A stretch of 64,000 nt of DNA from Budorcas taxicolor (lineage: Eukaryota > Chordata > Mammalia > Artiodactyla > Bovidae). The stretch lies in the NCBI RefSeq assembly GCF_023091745.1, contig NC_068921.1:11426001-11490000 (forward strand). The letters are read 5' to 3'. Under the pieces are notes generated by a model, which saw only the letters and a program-made list of their open reading frames with translations, did no database searches and had not been told where the DNA came from. Position 1 is the stretch's first letter, and each line of letters starts with the position of its first letter. Shown here piece after piece: positions 46,746 through 59,000 of the stretch. The position numbers were made by a program, and so were the translations under genes.

Positions 46746-46884
46746 TAATACATAACAGTTCAATTTTTAGGCCTTCTTACAACATCCATTTTCACAAGAA
46801 ACCATGCTCTCTACTGATCAACTTGGCAGTAAAAAAAAAAAAAAAAAAACACAACTGATGATACTTAGTGAACTTCCCCTAAAC

Positions 46885-46985
46885 TCAGCACTGTGGGAAA
46901 GACAAAGAGATAATGCATGGGCTGCTTTCTATGGAGCTTACAATCTAGTTGAGGAAACAAGACCGAGAGAGAAAATAACTGAACA
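46885..46985 (-). repeat. LINE2 3' end relic
   Basis: TATGGAGCTTACAATCTAGT is the antisense L2 end motif. Confidence 0.55.
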
Positions 46986-47283
46986 CTGAAAGTCAGTCTT
47001 TAATTAAACGTTAATAAAGCTGGTCAATACTGTAGCATCTCCGAAGAAAGGACGGTCAAATGGGTCAAGGAAACACTTTAGACAGGGAAGAACCTAAACT
47101 CAACCTTCAAGTGAGGCAGGATGTGGAGAGACTGCACGGAAAGGGAAAGATAGCCCAGTATAGTGTGTGTGCACACGTTTCCTTAGGCAGGCATACATGT
47201 GTACATGCGTGCACATGTGCATGGACGCACATCTGTGTGAAGGCTGAGACACAAAGGAATAAAGAGAATTAAAACCAAGGTGG

Positions 47284-47600
47284 GCATCCCTGGTGGCCCA
47301 GTGGTGGAGAATCCACCAACCAACGAGGAAACACAGGTTGGATCCTTGACCTGGGAGGATGCCCCAAGCCGCACTGAGGAGCAGCTGTGCCCACGCGGCA
47401 CCCCTGCAGAGCCATCCTCCAGCCATGGAGCTCAGCCACTACAGCTCCTGAGCCTCACACCCGAGAGCGCATGCTCCAAAAGGGGCCACCACACCGCAAC
47501 CGGAGAGCGGCCCCGCTCACTACAACCAGAGAAGAAAAAGCCCCAGCAGCAGCGAAGACTCAGCATACCCAAAACAAAAATGAATGAATGAATGAATGAA
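47284..47600 (+). mobile_element. tRNA-Glu SINE (long form) with (TGAA)5 tail
   Basis: GGCATCCCTGGTGGCCCAGT through CCAGCAGCAGCGAAGACTC, ending in a TGAA microsatellite at 47581-47600. Confidence 0.85.
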
Positions 47601-48705
47601 CAGAACCCAATGACCAAGTAAGTTTGGAGACAGTTAACAGACTGACCAGAGCTAAGAGCTGACAACGGCAAACAGTAGAAAATGTGAACCGAAGCAAAAC
47701 CGAATTACGGAGAGTCTTGAAAGTCAGGCAGTGGAATGCAGGCTTGATTTGGAAAGAAGAAGTGGAAAGTTCCTGGAGGTTTTCAAATCCGGTTGCAGCA
47801 ACACTGTGTGGTCCCCAAGATTACGAAGCCCAAAGCAAGGCGGTCGGGTAACTACCATCTAAAAATGATGAGGACAGTTTAAACAAACACCCCATAGCTT
47901 GACTGCTACACTGGTATTAATAACTTCTAGCCACTGATGTGTATACTATCCTCCTTAAATTCTTCATTAATTACATATAACAGAGATTCTCCACAATGGT
48001 TTATAAATCACCCAGGGTATGGGAAAATTATTTAAAACAAGCAAAAATTACTTCACTAGTTTACATCAAGTTTTTATTCTTTGCCTAAGGATTAAAAGAA
48101 GGCAGAAATAGAAAAATTAGATTTTAAAAAAGATATGACTCATTACCATACAACTTTTCTTTTAAGTTAATCAACTGAACCTCAAAACTGTCCTATATCC
48201 ATTTGGACACTACAGAAACTTTGAAATATATGAACTCGCTGCATCTATGGATGACTGGATATTGCTGTTTATAGTATTAAATATCCTGAAAAGATGATGC
48301 TGATTCAGTTATTCAGTGAGAAAGGATATGACATCCATGACTTTAGGAAAGTTTCTTAGTCATTTAATAGAGACTTCTAGCACCAACTTTCAATGAATCT
48401 TTACTTTCTTCCAGGGCAATGTTTAGAAGAAAGAAGTTCCTGTAAAAATGTCTATTTGCATTAAACTTGGCTCTTTATTAGATGTATTTTCTGCTTTGTG
48501 GCTTTGCTTGATTCTTCAGAAGTTCAACAATTCAAAGTTGCTTTAGTAGATATAGTGGGAACTTACTAGATTTTAAAAAATACTTTAACATGAAGACACA
48601 CTTAGAAATTTTACAACAGCACAATAAGGTCCATTATATTATAATTTCTTGGTAATATCTAGTGCCTAATAAATGCCTTACAATTTACAAAACAAGACAT
48701 ATCAT
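47601..48705. other. Unique intron
   Basis: Nothing is recognised. Confidence 0.5.
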
Positions 48706-48707
48706 AC

Positions 48708-48930
48708 CACGCGTGCTAAGTTGCTTCAGTCAAGTTCGACTCTTTGAAACACTATGGACTGTAGCCCACCAAGCTCCTCTGCCCATGGGCTTCTCCAGGT
48801 AAGAATACTCGAGTGGGTTGCCATGCCCTCCTACAGGGTATCTTCCCTACCCAGGGATCAAACCCACATCTCTTACATTTCCTGCACTGGCAGGCAGGTT
48901 CTTTACCACTTGGGCCACCTGGGAGCCCGA
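48708..48930 (-). mobile_element. Bov-tA SINE
   Basis: Antisense BovA body, then the tRNA head ending TTGGGCCACCTGGGAGCCC. Confidence 0.88.
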
Positions 48931-49289
48931 CATATACATACTACTTAATTCTTAAACATCTTTACAACCACTGACATTGCTGTACAGACAAAAAACCATG
49001 ATACTTATCCTCAAGGAATTGAGAAGGGGATAATAATAACAGATTAGAAAAAGAGTAAGAAGAATATAATAGCTGCGGGTGGCAGGCTTCATATTAAAGT
49101 ACTTTGCTGTATCTGTCATTTAATCGTCATGTCGGTAACAACCATGGCTTCAGAGACCAACCACATAAGGGCAAGAACTTTATTAAGGTCACCACCAAAC
49201 CCCCACAGCTCACCTAGATGGTCATGAACAATATTTGTCAAAGAAATACTCAAGATGCTCAGAGACAGTTTGAGTACGTGTCTGACCTC

Positions 49290-49430
49290 AGCTCACACTC
49301 ATTCACTCATGCATTCAACAAATATCCCCTGAGTACCTACAACATGTCAGACTCTGTTCGAGGTGGCAGGAATACAGGAAAAAACAGACCATTTCTGCCT
49401 TCATAGGGTTTCTAATCTAGTGATCTTGAT
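49290..49430 (-). repeat. LINE2 3' end
   Basis: CATTCAACAAATATCCCCTG, then TTCATAGGGTTTCTAATCTA, antisense L2. Confidence 0.7.
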
Positions 49431-49782
49431 GATCCCCCTCAACAAATTCTGCTTTAAAAATGTGGGATTGTCAGGCAATATGGCTGTCTTACAACCCATA
49501 AACAGAAGCCCTGCCCCTCTTCTTCACATCTAACTCCCAGCTACCTCCAAACCCCTGTCAACCGGACACAGAACATGTGACCTCTCTAAGTGGAGAGGAA
49601 GAGCTGTGGGGTAACTTCTTACCTTTCATAAGGAGAGGGGAAGGGAAAATTTGAGGTGAAAATAGATACAGCTAAATCCAATGGCCAACTTCTTACAGGC
49701 AAACCTCAAGGCCACTACTTCCCTTTAATTTTTAATTTGACTTTTGAGTTAATTGAAAGTTAACAACGACTAAAAAGCTTAT

Positions 49783-49895
49783 ACAGAAGGGCATGGCAAC
49801 CCACTCCAGTGTTCTTGCCTGGAGAATCCCCATGGACAGAGGAGTCTGGTGAGCTGGGGTCGCAAAGAGTTGGACATGACTGATCGACTGACAAA
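49783..49895 (+). mobile_element. BovA monomer fragment
   Basis: GGCATGGCAACCCACTCCAG through GTCGCAAAGAGTTGGACATG. Confidence 0.85.
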
Positions 49896-52160
49896 AGGTT
49901 TACTGGGGAGTTTTCTTTTTTTTAAAAAAACCATTCCCTTCACAAATATAAACACTTCAAGGAGAAGAGTACATTTTCCCTGTATTGTCTTCTCCTATAT
50001 ACCAGGTGGCCTTCAGAAGTCATATTAGTACTATCTACATTCTTTTATTTATTTCACAAGGACTCACGAGGGACCTACCTGCCAGACACCGGTGAGTAAG
50101 GGGCACAGGAAAGAGACCAGTAGCTAAGACACTATGGGCAATCCATCTATCAGCTGAGACCAGAGACGCAGCAGGATTAGACACAAAATTCATTTTCCCA
50201 TGTTATTCAGTAATTATTTGCTGGGGGTACATTCTAGATAGAAGGAGCTACGGTAAACCTAAAAGCTTAAATCACTGAATAAAGATGAAATGGGAATTTA
50301 ATGAAAACAAACTTTTTCCTAGAAGCACACAGGATCTGGCATCAGAAGACCTGTATTCAAATCCTAGTACTGCCATTTAATCACTTTATTTCCCTGGGTA
50401 AGTCAACCTCTGTGACCTTTCTTTCATCGTCTTAAAAGCTGTACCTACTAAGATTTTACTTTGTAAACCACCAAGTGCTCTAAAAGTTTTAAAGAATATT
50501 GATACACCAAAATATTAAAAAAAAAGAATGCGTATCAAAATTTGAGTGCAACATATTAGCTTATCATTTCATATTGAAGGCCAGTTTTTTATGACCTACA
50601 AACATTTCACAAAAAGTAAACACATTTTCATATTTTCTCTAACTGTGATCCACAGAATCCATATAACACACAACAAGCCTGTGACATGCCTAGAACTGAC
50701 AAGTGACAAAAGTTTAATGAACAAGCTTTATATACTTAACGTGTCCCCCTAATGGGAAAGTAGAGCAGCAACTGTACATCTGTGTCTCTGTTCCTCTCAT
50801 CGTGGTTTAACTGACAGGAAGCAGAGAACAAGATATGACATATGAACATCAAGTACTTCCTGCCTTCTCTGCTACATCTTTATGTCTTGTTTTATAAATA
50901 GTCCAATAGTCTATGTGAAAACGTATCAAAGCCTGGTGCCAGAAGCATAAAGATGTAATTGGTGAAGCCTGTTTATGAAAACAGAACAAATAAAAAGGTA
51001 TTCTGAGGTGGGGATCTAAGTTCATTTCACACATGAAGACTCATTATTAATAGTTTTCTCGAGAAGTATTTTTAGGAGTAAACACCTTACAAATTAAGAC
51101 TTGAAAGTCACAATGACGGACTACAAAATGAAATGTCTGAACAACAGAACGGCCCTCAAACTATTTTACCCAACCGGTTAGATAACTAACACTTGACTAC
51201 ATAGACAGAAGACCTTCCCATTCAGCTTTTACCTCTCATAAAAGATAACCACCGCTCAAAACGGAAACAAAAATCCTTCCAACAGGCAACTCAAAACAGC
51301 AGTATAGATACCTTGCCTCTTGGAACTCCGGCCATTTTTGCCGTGGCTTCTGGTAAGCACTTTTTCCAGATCACCATTCGTGTCCCCTCTGCCAATCACA
51401 CGATCTCTAGCCCCTGGTTCTCTTCTCAGAATACCCAAAACTTGGCTCGCATCATTTATTCACGTATGTTCACCCATCAACTATAAACAAACCAAACAGA
51501 ACTCCATTCCTAATAGCTCAAGTCTTGCTGTTTTAAGTAAGTCATTTTAAGCAAGCTTTCAATTAATTACAGCTAAAACAGAGATGTTCACTTTTCACCA
51601 GGCCTAGCTGTCTCCCCAATGAATAATTCCTAAGAGTCACCTCAATTCATCACTTACTTGTCTCATAGTCCATAAAAACCTACAACAGTCATCTTTTCCA
51701 TTCATAATGGTCAATTCTCACCTAAGCTATAAGCTATCTCAACCACAATTTCACCAGGCAATAGTGTTGTTTGTCTCTAGGTCAGTGTCCCCAGTGACTC
51801 AATATTTTGCTGCAAGCAAGCTCATCTGCGGGTTTTTTCTTCAAGAGAATTTAATATATGCATAAAAAATCAACTCTAAGCATGGCACCATGCTCCTAAA
51901 GTAAGTAACATTTCTTAAAGTGAGTACCCTGGATAACAACTGCGTTTCTATTCAGTATTTCTCAATGAAAATACTAATGTATACTTTTCAACACTGTAAG
52001 AGTCTAGTATCTGTAGTATATCTCTGCTCTTGCTTGTGAGTGTATTGCCCTCAGCGGTCCCCAGTGTCTAGGGAATACATGCTCCCTGAGCCTTAGGGAA
52101 GTGTCCTTTTCCTTACACATCAGCTCCCTTCCCACAGCCTGGGGCTCTGATGCTCTGTCA
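49896..52160. other. Mostly unique intron
   Basis: A MIR-like stretch lies near 50330-50480; a possible L2 relic lies near 50040-50130. No gene is recognised. Confidence 0.45.
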
Positions 52161-52164
52161 AACC

Positions 52165-52384
52165 ACCCCGTGTGAGGGTGCTCGGTCACATCCAACGTTT
52201 TGCCACCCCGTGGACTGTAGCCGCACAGGCTCCTCTGTCCATAGGATTTCCAAGGCAACAATACTGGAGGGGGTGCCATTTCCTATTCCAGAGACTCTTC
52301 CCAACTGAAGAGATCAAACCTGAGTCTCCTGCATCTCCTGCACTGGCGGGAAGATTCTTTACCACTGTGCCACCTGGGACGCCC
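52165..52384 (-). mobile_element. Bov-tA SINE
   Basis: Antisense BovA body, then a head ending GTGCCACCTGGGACGCCC. Confidence 0.88.
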
Positions 52385-53930
52385 TTGAACCACTCTAAAT
52401 GGTGAGGAAAGTCTCAGGACGTCTGCAGAGAACCTAGTGTGTACCACCTTCTTGACAATCATTTGCTAACAAAGGCAGGCAACTGTTCTATTCTACCAAG
52501 TGCAGATGAACAGTACATCTTCCTTTCAGTTTATTTCTAAGACTAACAGGTTATAAATTATCCCATAACAACCACATATCTGTCTCTGGTCCATAGACAA
52601 AAGAATCAAATGTAACACCCAGTTTTAACAGTTCATACCATTAAGTCTTTCAAATAAACAAATAACTTACACAAATCTTCTGTTTCTAAATACAAATTGT
52701 CTTAACTGTCTCTGAAACTAAAACACATATAACTTTAATTCTGATTAATTCTAATTTAAATCTAAAATCTTCACATTTTTCTTCTTCCATGCTTTAATGT
52801 ATATGTGTGTTTTGTGTGGTATATGTTAAACCTTATATAAATAGTATCATACTGTATATATTCTTCCAGCATACTTTAGCAAGCTTCTTTAAGACATAAA
52901 ATTCTGAAGAAATACAAAGGTTACTTGGAAAGGAATTTTAAACATTCGCAAGGACTTAGTGCTTAGAAAAATATTATTACCAAAGAAAGATAAGTCATGA
53001 TTATTTGGCTTCCACTATAACAAAGAGAAATATCTTAGATACACAAAGCAGCCCATCTTCAATGATGCCTCTCACAACATGTTCTGACCTTCTGCAGAAC
53101 AAAGGTAGCTCACCTTAAGAATGTCATGTGCAGAGATCTTAACAAGAAGTTCAGGGGGCTAACCCCCGCAGTCTCTGTCTAACTTGCGTGAAAGGTGCAG
53201 TCTACATACCACCACCAACGCTGCATTGGTCCCGTCAGTATGGCTATGTTCTAAACTGCAGTAAGAAAACCTCTGGCTGCTGTGTTCCCCCGCATCAAGA
53301 ATCCTACAGGCAATAAACAATTGCTGAATGAATCCGTAAATTATATAGGAGGAAAAGTAAGATAATAAAAAAAATCCAGGAGACCCCTGAATTGCATGAC
53401 TTATGAGAACCTTTCCAATTACATAAATCCTGTGACTTCTACTTCCATTTGTTCCTCTGTGTTCCTACTACTACAAATAGAGACACTGTGGAAAACAGCT
53501 CAAAAAAGAGAGCCAGGGCAATTTGATATTTTGAGAACTTAGTGAAAACTTTGATTTCTTCCCCCCGACCCCCACCCATGCACACATATGCAAAGTTGCA
53601 TTTACTCAGGGGTTGCATTTCTTTGATAATAAACCACTGTGTTTTCATTCCCAATTAAAAAAAGAGATAGCGCGAGCCAGGGATGACTATGAAAGAAAGG
53701 TCCTTGTTTCACTTTTTACAGCAAATCCCACATTTACATTACTGAATTTTGGAAATCTTACATAAAGATTCCATATCAAGTTTATAGCTAAAGATGCAAG
53801 AATTACTATCATTATAAGTAAGAATTTTAAGGAAACAAGATGAAACACATATCAGGAAGTAAGACGAAACACTAATTATGGCAATAAATCTGGTTAGATG
53901 TAAAAACCTAATTCAAGGTATTTGCTAGTT
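52385..53930. other. Unique intron
   Basis: Nothing is recognised. Confidence 0.5.
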
Positions 53931-53942
53931 AAAAGTTTATCA

Positions 53943-53995
53943 GTATATTGGTTATACCCCAATACAAAATAAAAAGTTTAAAGTTTGGGGGGAAA
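53943..53995 (+). mobile_element. 53-bp L1 3'-end insertion
   Basis: GTTATACCCCAATACAAAAT plus an A/G-rich tail is the last bit of a bovid L1. It is flanked by AAAAGTTTATCA at 53931-53942 and 53996-54007. Confidence 0.8.
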
Positions 53996-54007
53996 AAAAG
54001 TTTATCA

Positions 54008-54808
54008 ATGTCAATTGACACTGTATCAATTATGTTTTAAGAATCTTTGTTCTAAAATGCAATTTTGAAAAATATTTGAAACTGATGATTCTAAAGGCTA
54101 AATTATTTCTAACAAACTATTATCTCCAACTGGTTAATGGATGTCAACTGGAAATTATCATTTACTCATCAGATGTATGCCTAGAGCCATCTTGTTAGTT
54201 TTAGGGGACAGATATACAGTCTTATGAATAACTTAATTCTGAATCTAGCTCATCTCCTTCACTGAAATGATGATTTTTTTAAACTGATGTAGGGCTTACT
54301 CACCACTTCTTTTTAAAAAATCAACTTCTGGTCCTCATCAAATTAAACATTATTTCTCAGTTACACATAAATGTGGAGGGAAAATAATCTACCCCTCACA
54401 TAGCACAATTTACTATGAAGCAATTCAACCAAAGAAAGAATGCAATGACATGCGCATCACCCAGCTTTATATTAACATTTTTCCATAATTTGTTTCAGTC
54501 TTAAGAATAAAATGGTCAAATATAAATATGCGTATATCCCTCTCCAATCTCTTCTGACCATTCTAAAATTGCTGTTGCCCAACTGCCTATATTTTTATAA
54601 CTTTGCTTCACATGTATCAATGATAGTACTGTTTTTATGTACGTAATACGGATTTTAATGTATCTATCACAAAATTTTTACTCAAAATTATTTGAAATAA
54701 ACTCTACTTAATAAATGGGAGGCATGCTAAACTGCTGAGTGTTTAGTGGTCAAATGTACTAATGTCCACAGCTTATTCTAAAGACATCACCTGCCCACTT
54801 GTTTAGGG
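54008..54808. other. Unique intron
   Basis: Nothing is recognised. Confidence 0.5.
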
Positions 54809-54809
54809 T

Positions 54810-55010
54810 CCTAGCTTCCCTGGTGGCTTACCATGCAGGAGATACAGGAGACTCAGGTTCAATCCCTGGGTCAGGAAGATCCCCTGGAGAAGGGAATGAC
54901 AACCCACTCCGGTATTCTTGCCTGGGAAATCCCATGGACAGAGCGGCCTAGCAGGCTCTGTCCACGAGGTCGCAAAGAGTGGACACGACTAAAGCAACTG
55001 GGCGAGCACA
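54810..55010 (+). mobile_element. Bov-tA SINE
   Basis: Head AGCTTCCCTGGTGGCTTACC (shortened) and a BovA body. Confidence 0.88.
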
Positions 55011-55179
55011 GGCTGGAAGGTTTGAGCCCCCAGGGCAAACCACCATGACAAGAGGCTGAATGGGCAAGAAGGAGAAACTCTAGATTATCTTTAATTTGCA
55101 TTCTCCCCATACACTTTGTAAACGCTTCACATACCTCAGTATGATAATATAATAAAGAACTCCTGCACATATGTTCCAA

Positions 55180-55500
55180 GAATTACATCAAGAGTGTTCC
55201 CAAACTGGACATAATCTACCACCATCAACAAGATGGTAAGTACATTCCAGTACAGACAGACAATGCAGTACTATACTGCAATTAAAATTAATTAAGATTA
55301 ATCTCATAGAGTTAAATGAAAGAAACAAGTCACTACAGAGTGTAGATGGTATGATCCATTTCAGTAAAATCCAAAGGGGTAAAACTATAAAGAAAGGGTT
55401 ATCACAAAAACCAGAATAATAGTTATTTTTAAGGAAAAACAAACATGGGCAGAGTTGGGGATTTTTATCTTAATAAACATGCTCTATTTCTTAGCCTAGG
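55180..55500 (+). mobile_element. Old L1 3' end (L1M class)
   Basis: ACAATGCAGTACTATACTGC, then GAAAGAAACAAGTCACTACA, in the order of an L1M 3' region. Confidence 0.5.
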
Positions 55501-55809
55501 CTGTTGTGACATGGGTTAACACTATGTAATAACATTTAAACTGTATATGTTTTATACATTATCCTACACTCACATTTCATAGTTTTAAAGAAAAAAGGAT
55601 AATGAATTGCTTAACTGCAACACACAGGTTCCATTTAGTATTTTGATACAAAAAATAAGATGCACAGAAACTAACAGTTATTAAATCAACAGCTCATTTT
55701 TATTGTTTTATTATAAAATCTTCTAGTTTCAGTGTTTACAGGACTGTTTTCTAAAACACAGAAAATAACCAATTTTCTTTCATTTAATTTCTAAAACCAT
55801 GCCATACAA

Positions 55810-55945
55810 CTCTGTACAAATACAATGACCACTGTATTATTGAGCACCTACCACATAGGTTATGACCTCTATGGGACTTGACATCACTTAAAGTCACACT
55901 GGTTCCTGCTACCTTGAAGAACTTCTATTCTACAGGGTAAAAGAT
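55810..55945 (-). repeat. LINE2 relic
   Basis: TATTGAGCACCTACCACATA, then AACTTCTATTCTACAGGG. Confidence 0.5.
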
Positions 55946-56252
55946 AGGGAAAAGATAGATCCAAGAAAATATAAATTTGAAAAATCAAAAACTTGTATAA
56001 GTGGCTGCCTCTAGGCAGCAGGACTGAGATGGGGAAGGGGTAGAGGACAGAGGCTACTTTTCACTAAAGGCTTTTTATTAGATTTTTAACAATGTGCAAC
56101 ACTTTGATAGCTTTTTAATATAAAAATTATTAAATCAATCTTCATAACTCTAGAATGCATTCATATTGTTTACACTTGTGCTTTTTTTTTTTTTTTTTGA
56201 TGCTAGCAATCAATCTCAAGCTACAAAACATGGAGACAAAACAGAACTGCTA

Positions 56253-56478
56253 TCTTGCTATGCTATGCTAATTTGCTTCATACATGTCCAAGTCTGCGAC
56301 CCAATGGATTTAGCCCACCAGGCTCCTCTATCCATGGGATTCTCCAGACAAGAATACGAGAGTGGGGTGCCATGCCCTCTTCCAGGGGATCTTCCTGACC
56401 CAGGATAGAACCTGCGTCTCTTATGTCTCCTGCATTGGCAGGTGGGTTCTTTACCACTAGCACCACCTGCGAAGCCCC
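56253..56478 (-). mobile_element. Bov-tA SINE
   Basis: Antisense BovA body, then a head ending CACTAGCACCACCTGCGAAG. Confidence 0.88.
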
Positions 56479-56479
56479 T

Positions 56480-57984
56480 GATACCTTGCACGCAGCATTA
56501 ACAGGCAAATGAAAAGGCCTCTGAATTCCAATAGGGGTAAGTGAACGAAGGTGAAAAGACAAGTTTAGGAAGAGTTTTGTGATGATGACAGTGGGGTTAT
56601 TAATTCAGATACTTATTACTGGACGAGAAGGAATAAAAAATGTTTCTGCACAGAAATTTATACAACCAAAGCTCAGCTGCCGCATTTATCCCCTCTACCA
56701 ACAAAGCAAACTGCACAGGAACTATTTTTTTCAGAAAGGGTGGATTCCTATACATTTATAGTATAGATCAACAGCCACTTTTACTCTAGTTCACAGATCA
56801 ACTGACAAGAAACAAAGATAGAGGCAACAAATAACTTTCCCATTAGGAGTTCCTCTTTACTAATGGGACAAAGATTGCTCCCAGAGTTGAAAACTGCCCA
56901 AATCAATTAGGTGACTCAATGGTATTACGAATTTAATCCTTACCATTTGAAGGAAGCAGCTCCCAAGCAAAGGAGCAAAATATTCTGACCAACTGATGGA
57001 GGCAAAATTACACTCAGACCACTCAACTGACGGGACTCTTCCTCTCATTTGAGAATCTGTGCAGTCTAGACAATATGTCATGCAAAGCCTACAAATATGC
57101 AATCCATTATGCAGTTAAACGTCCAAAGACATTTCAAAAACCATATTCAAGAATTACATGGCAAAAAAAAAAAAAAAAGTTACTCCCTCCCAGACTCAAA
57201 CAATAACAAATAATAACAGTGTCTCTGAGGAAAGAAGAGTTTTCAAAGACTGTAAATGTTACCCCACATCAGGAAGGGACCTTTTTCTTTTTTTTTTTGC
57301 CCTACCCCAAGGAAAAGGGAATGGAGAGTTACCATGAGGCAGCAAAGGGAACTAAAAAAACAAAATACTAACATTGGGAGAGTGATGGTTCACTGAGAGA
57401 TAAAGAGGCTAATTAAACCTGAAAAACAAAAATAATTAGATTAATTATATAATGTGGTCAAGATGGCTGTGAGTGGACAGCCAGAGGAAGAAAAGCAAAA
57501 TTAGAGAAAAGGACACAGGAAGAGCCACAACGTTGAAAGACAAAGCCCAGCAGAAAACCAATGGAGAAAGGGAGCGCGGGGCAGGGAGCTGAGGCTCAGT
57601 CAGTCCTAGTCATTTTTCTTATTAATACTTACTAGAGCCTGTGGGTTTCCAAATGCCACTGTTCCTTAAAAATTCAGACATTAAAATGCTAAGTAACTGA
57701 TTAATCACTCTTCACAGCTCTTAAACCTGCAAACTCTCTTTCCGAGAAAGTCATCTAGGGTACTTATTAAAATTGCAGATGGATAAGCCAAACCCCCGGG
57801 CCTAATAAACCAAAATCTCTAAGTTGAAACCAGGTGATTCTCTGTTACAACAAAGGTCAAAAATTACTACTTTAAATGTAGCATATTACCAGGCAGGTGT
57901 TCATTATTTCTGTGGTTACAATGTGTATGCATCAGAGATTAAGCTAAGGGCCACATGTCCTTTAAAGGTCTGCTACCACTACAG
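56480..57984. other. Unique intron
   Basis: An A-run lies at 57163-57178. No gene is recognised. Confidence 0.5.
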
Positions 57985-58122
57985 CAGACATTGGAGAAGG
58001 CAATGGCACCCCACTCCAGTACTCTTGCCTGGAAAATCCCATGGATGGAGGAGCCCAGTAGGCTACAGTCCATGGGGTCGCAAAGAGTCGGACACGACTG
58101 AGCGACTTCACTTCACTTCACC
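57985..58122 (+). mobile_element. BovA monomer
   Basis: GGAGAAGGCAATGGCACCCC through GACACGACTGAGCGACTTCA with a (CTTCA)n tail. Confidence 0.9.
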
Positions 58123-58261
58123 ACTTTAGCAGGACCTGCCCAACCGAGTAGCAAGGGTTTAATGAACAAATATAATAGTAACGGCTTGTACACTTGTGCC
58201 TCTGTCAAAGGCTGAAAAAGATGGAGAAACAGAATACAACACCTCTGCTCTCTAAGAATTT

Positions 58262-58690
58262 ACATTCTTATTCTTTTTTTTAAATTTTGGTTTTTTAAAT
58301 GTTTGGTTTAATGTTGATTTAATGTGTTGGTTTCTGCCATACAATGCGAATTATTGTATAATTAGACAGCCGCAATTCTCCACACAGGCCCTCCTCCCAG
58401 CCTCCTCCGCCCCATCCCATCCATCCCTCCAGGCCGACAGAGCGCCAGGCTCCCTGCGCTACACGGTGCCTTCCCACCAGCTCTCCACCTTACACCCAAA
58501 GTGAGCGTGTGCTGACGCCACTCTCTCCATCTGCCCCACTCTCTCCCTCCCCCGCTGTGTCCCCAAGCCCATTCTCTACATCGGGGTCTCCATTTCCTCT
58601 CTGCAAATAGTTCCATCAAAACCGTTTTTCTAGATTCCATATATATGTGTTAAGATGCTATATTTGTTTCTCGTATACATTCTTACTCTC
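58262..58690 (-). mobile_element. L1 3' part, antisense
   Basis: TTGGTTTCTGCCATACAATG, CACTCTCTCCATCTGCCCC, CATTCTCTACATCGGGGTCT and AGATTCCATATATATGTGTT match the antisense bovid L1 3' region. Confidence 0.8.
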
Positions 58691-58699
58691 ATTGAAGAT

Positions 58700-59000
58700 A
58701 CTCTTCCAAACCTGCACAAAGAAATGCTACTCATTCTTCAATACTCCTCAAGACTCACAGGCCTTTCATGCTCATTTTAAGACTCGGTCACCATTCACCT
58801 CTAGGCAAGCAATCTGAACCAAAATTTAGTAACTTTGTGGTTTTGTTTCATTCTTTATTTATTTCACCTATGTTACCACACCCTATTTTCTCGGTAAGAC
58901 TCTAAGTTTGTGAGACTAGAGCCCAGATTTTGTAGACTTGTGTGCCCTGTTTATTGTTTAGGATATAGATGACCACCACACTGTGGAAAATTTGATACTG
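58700..59000 (+). repeat. LINE2
   Basis: CTCATTCTTCAATACTCCTC, then CTCTAAGTTTGTGAGACTAG and CCCTGTTTATTGTTTAG. Confidence 0.6.

Noticed and set aside
47387..47591. Proline/serine-rich small frames
   Set aside because: They lie in the GC-rich body of a tRNA-Glu SINE.
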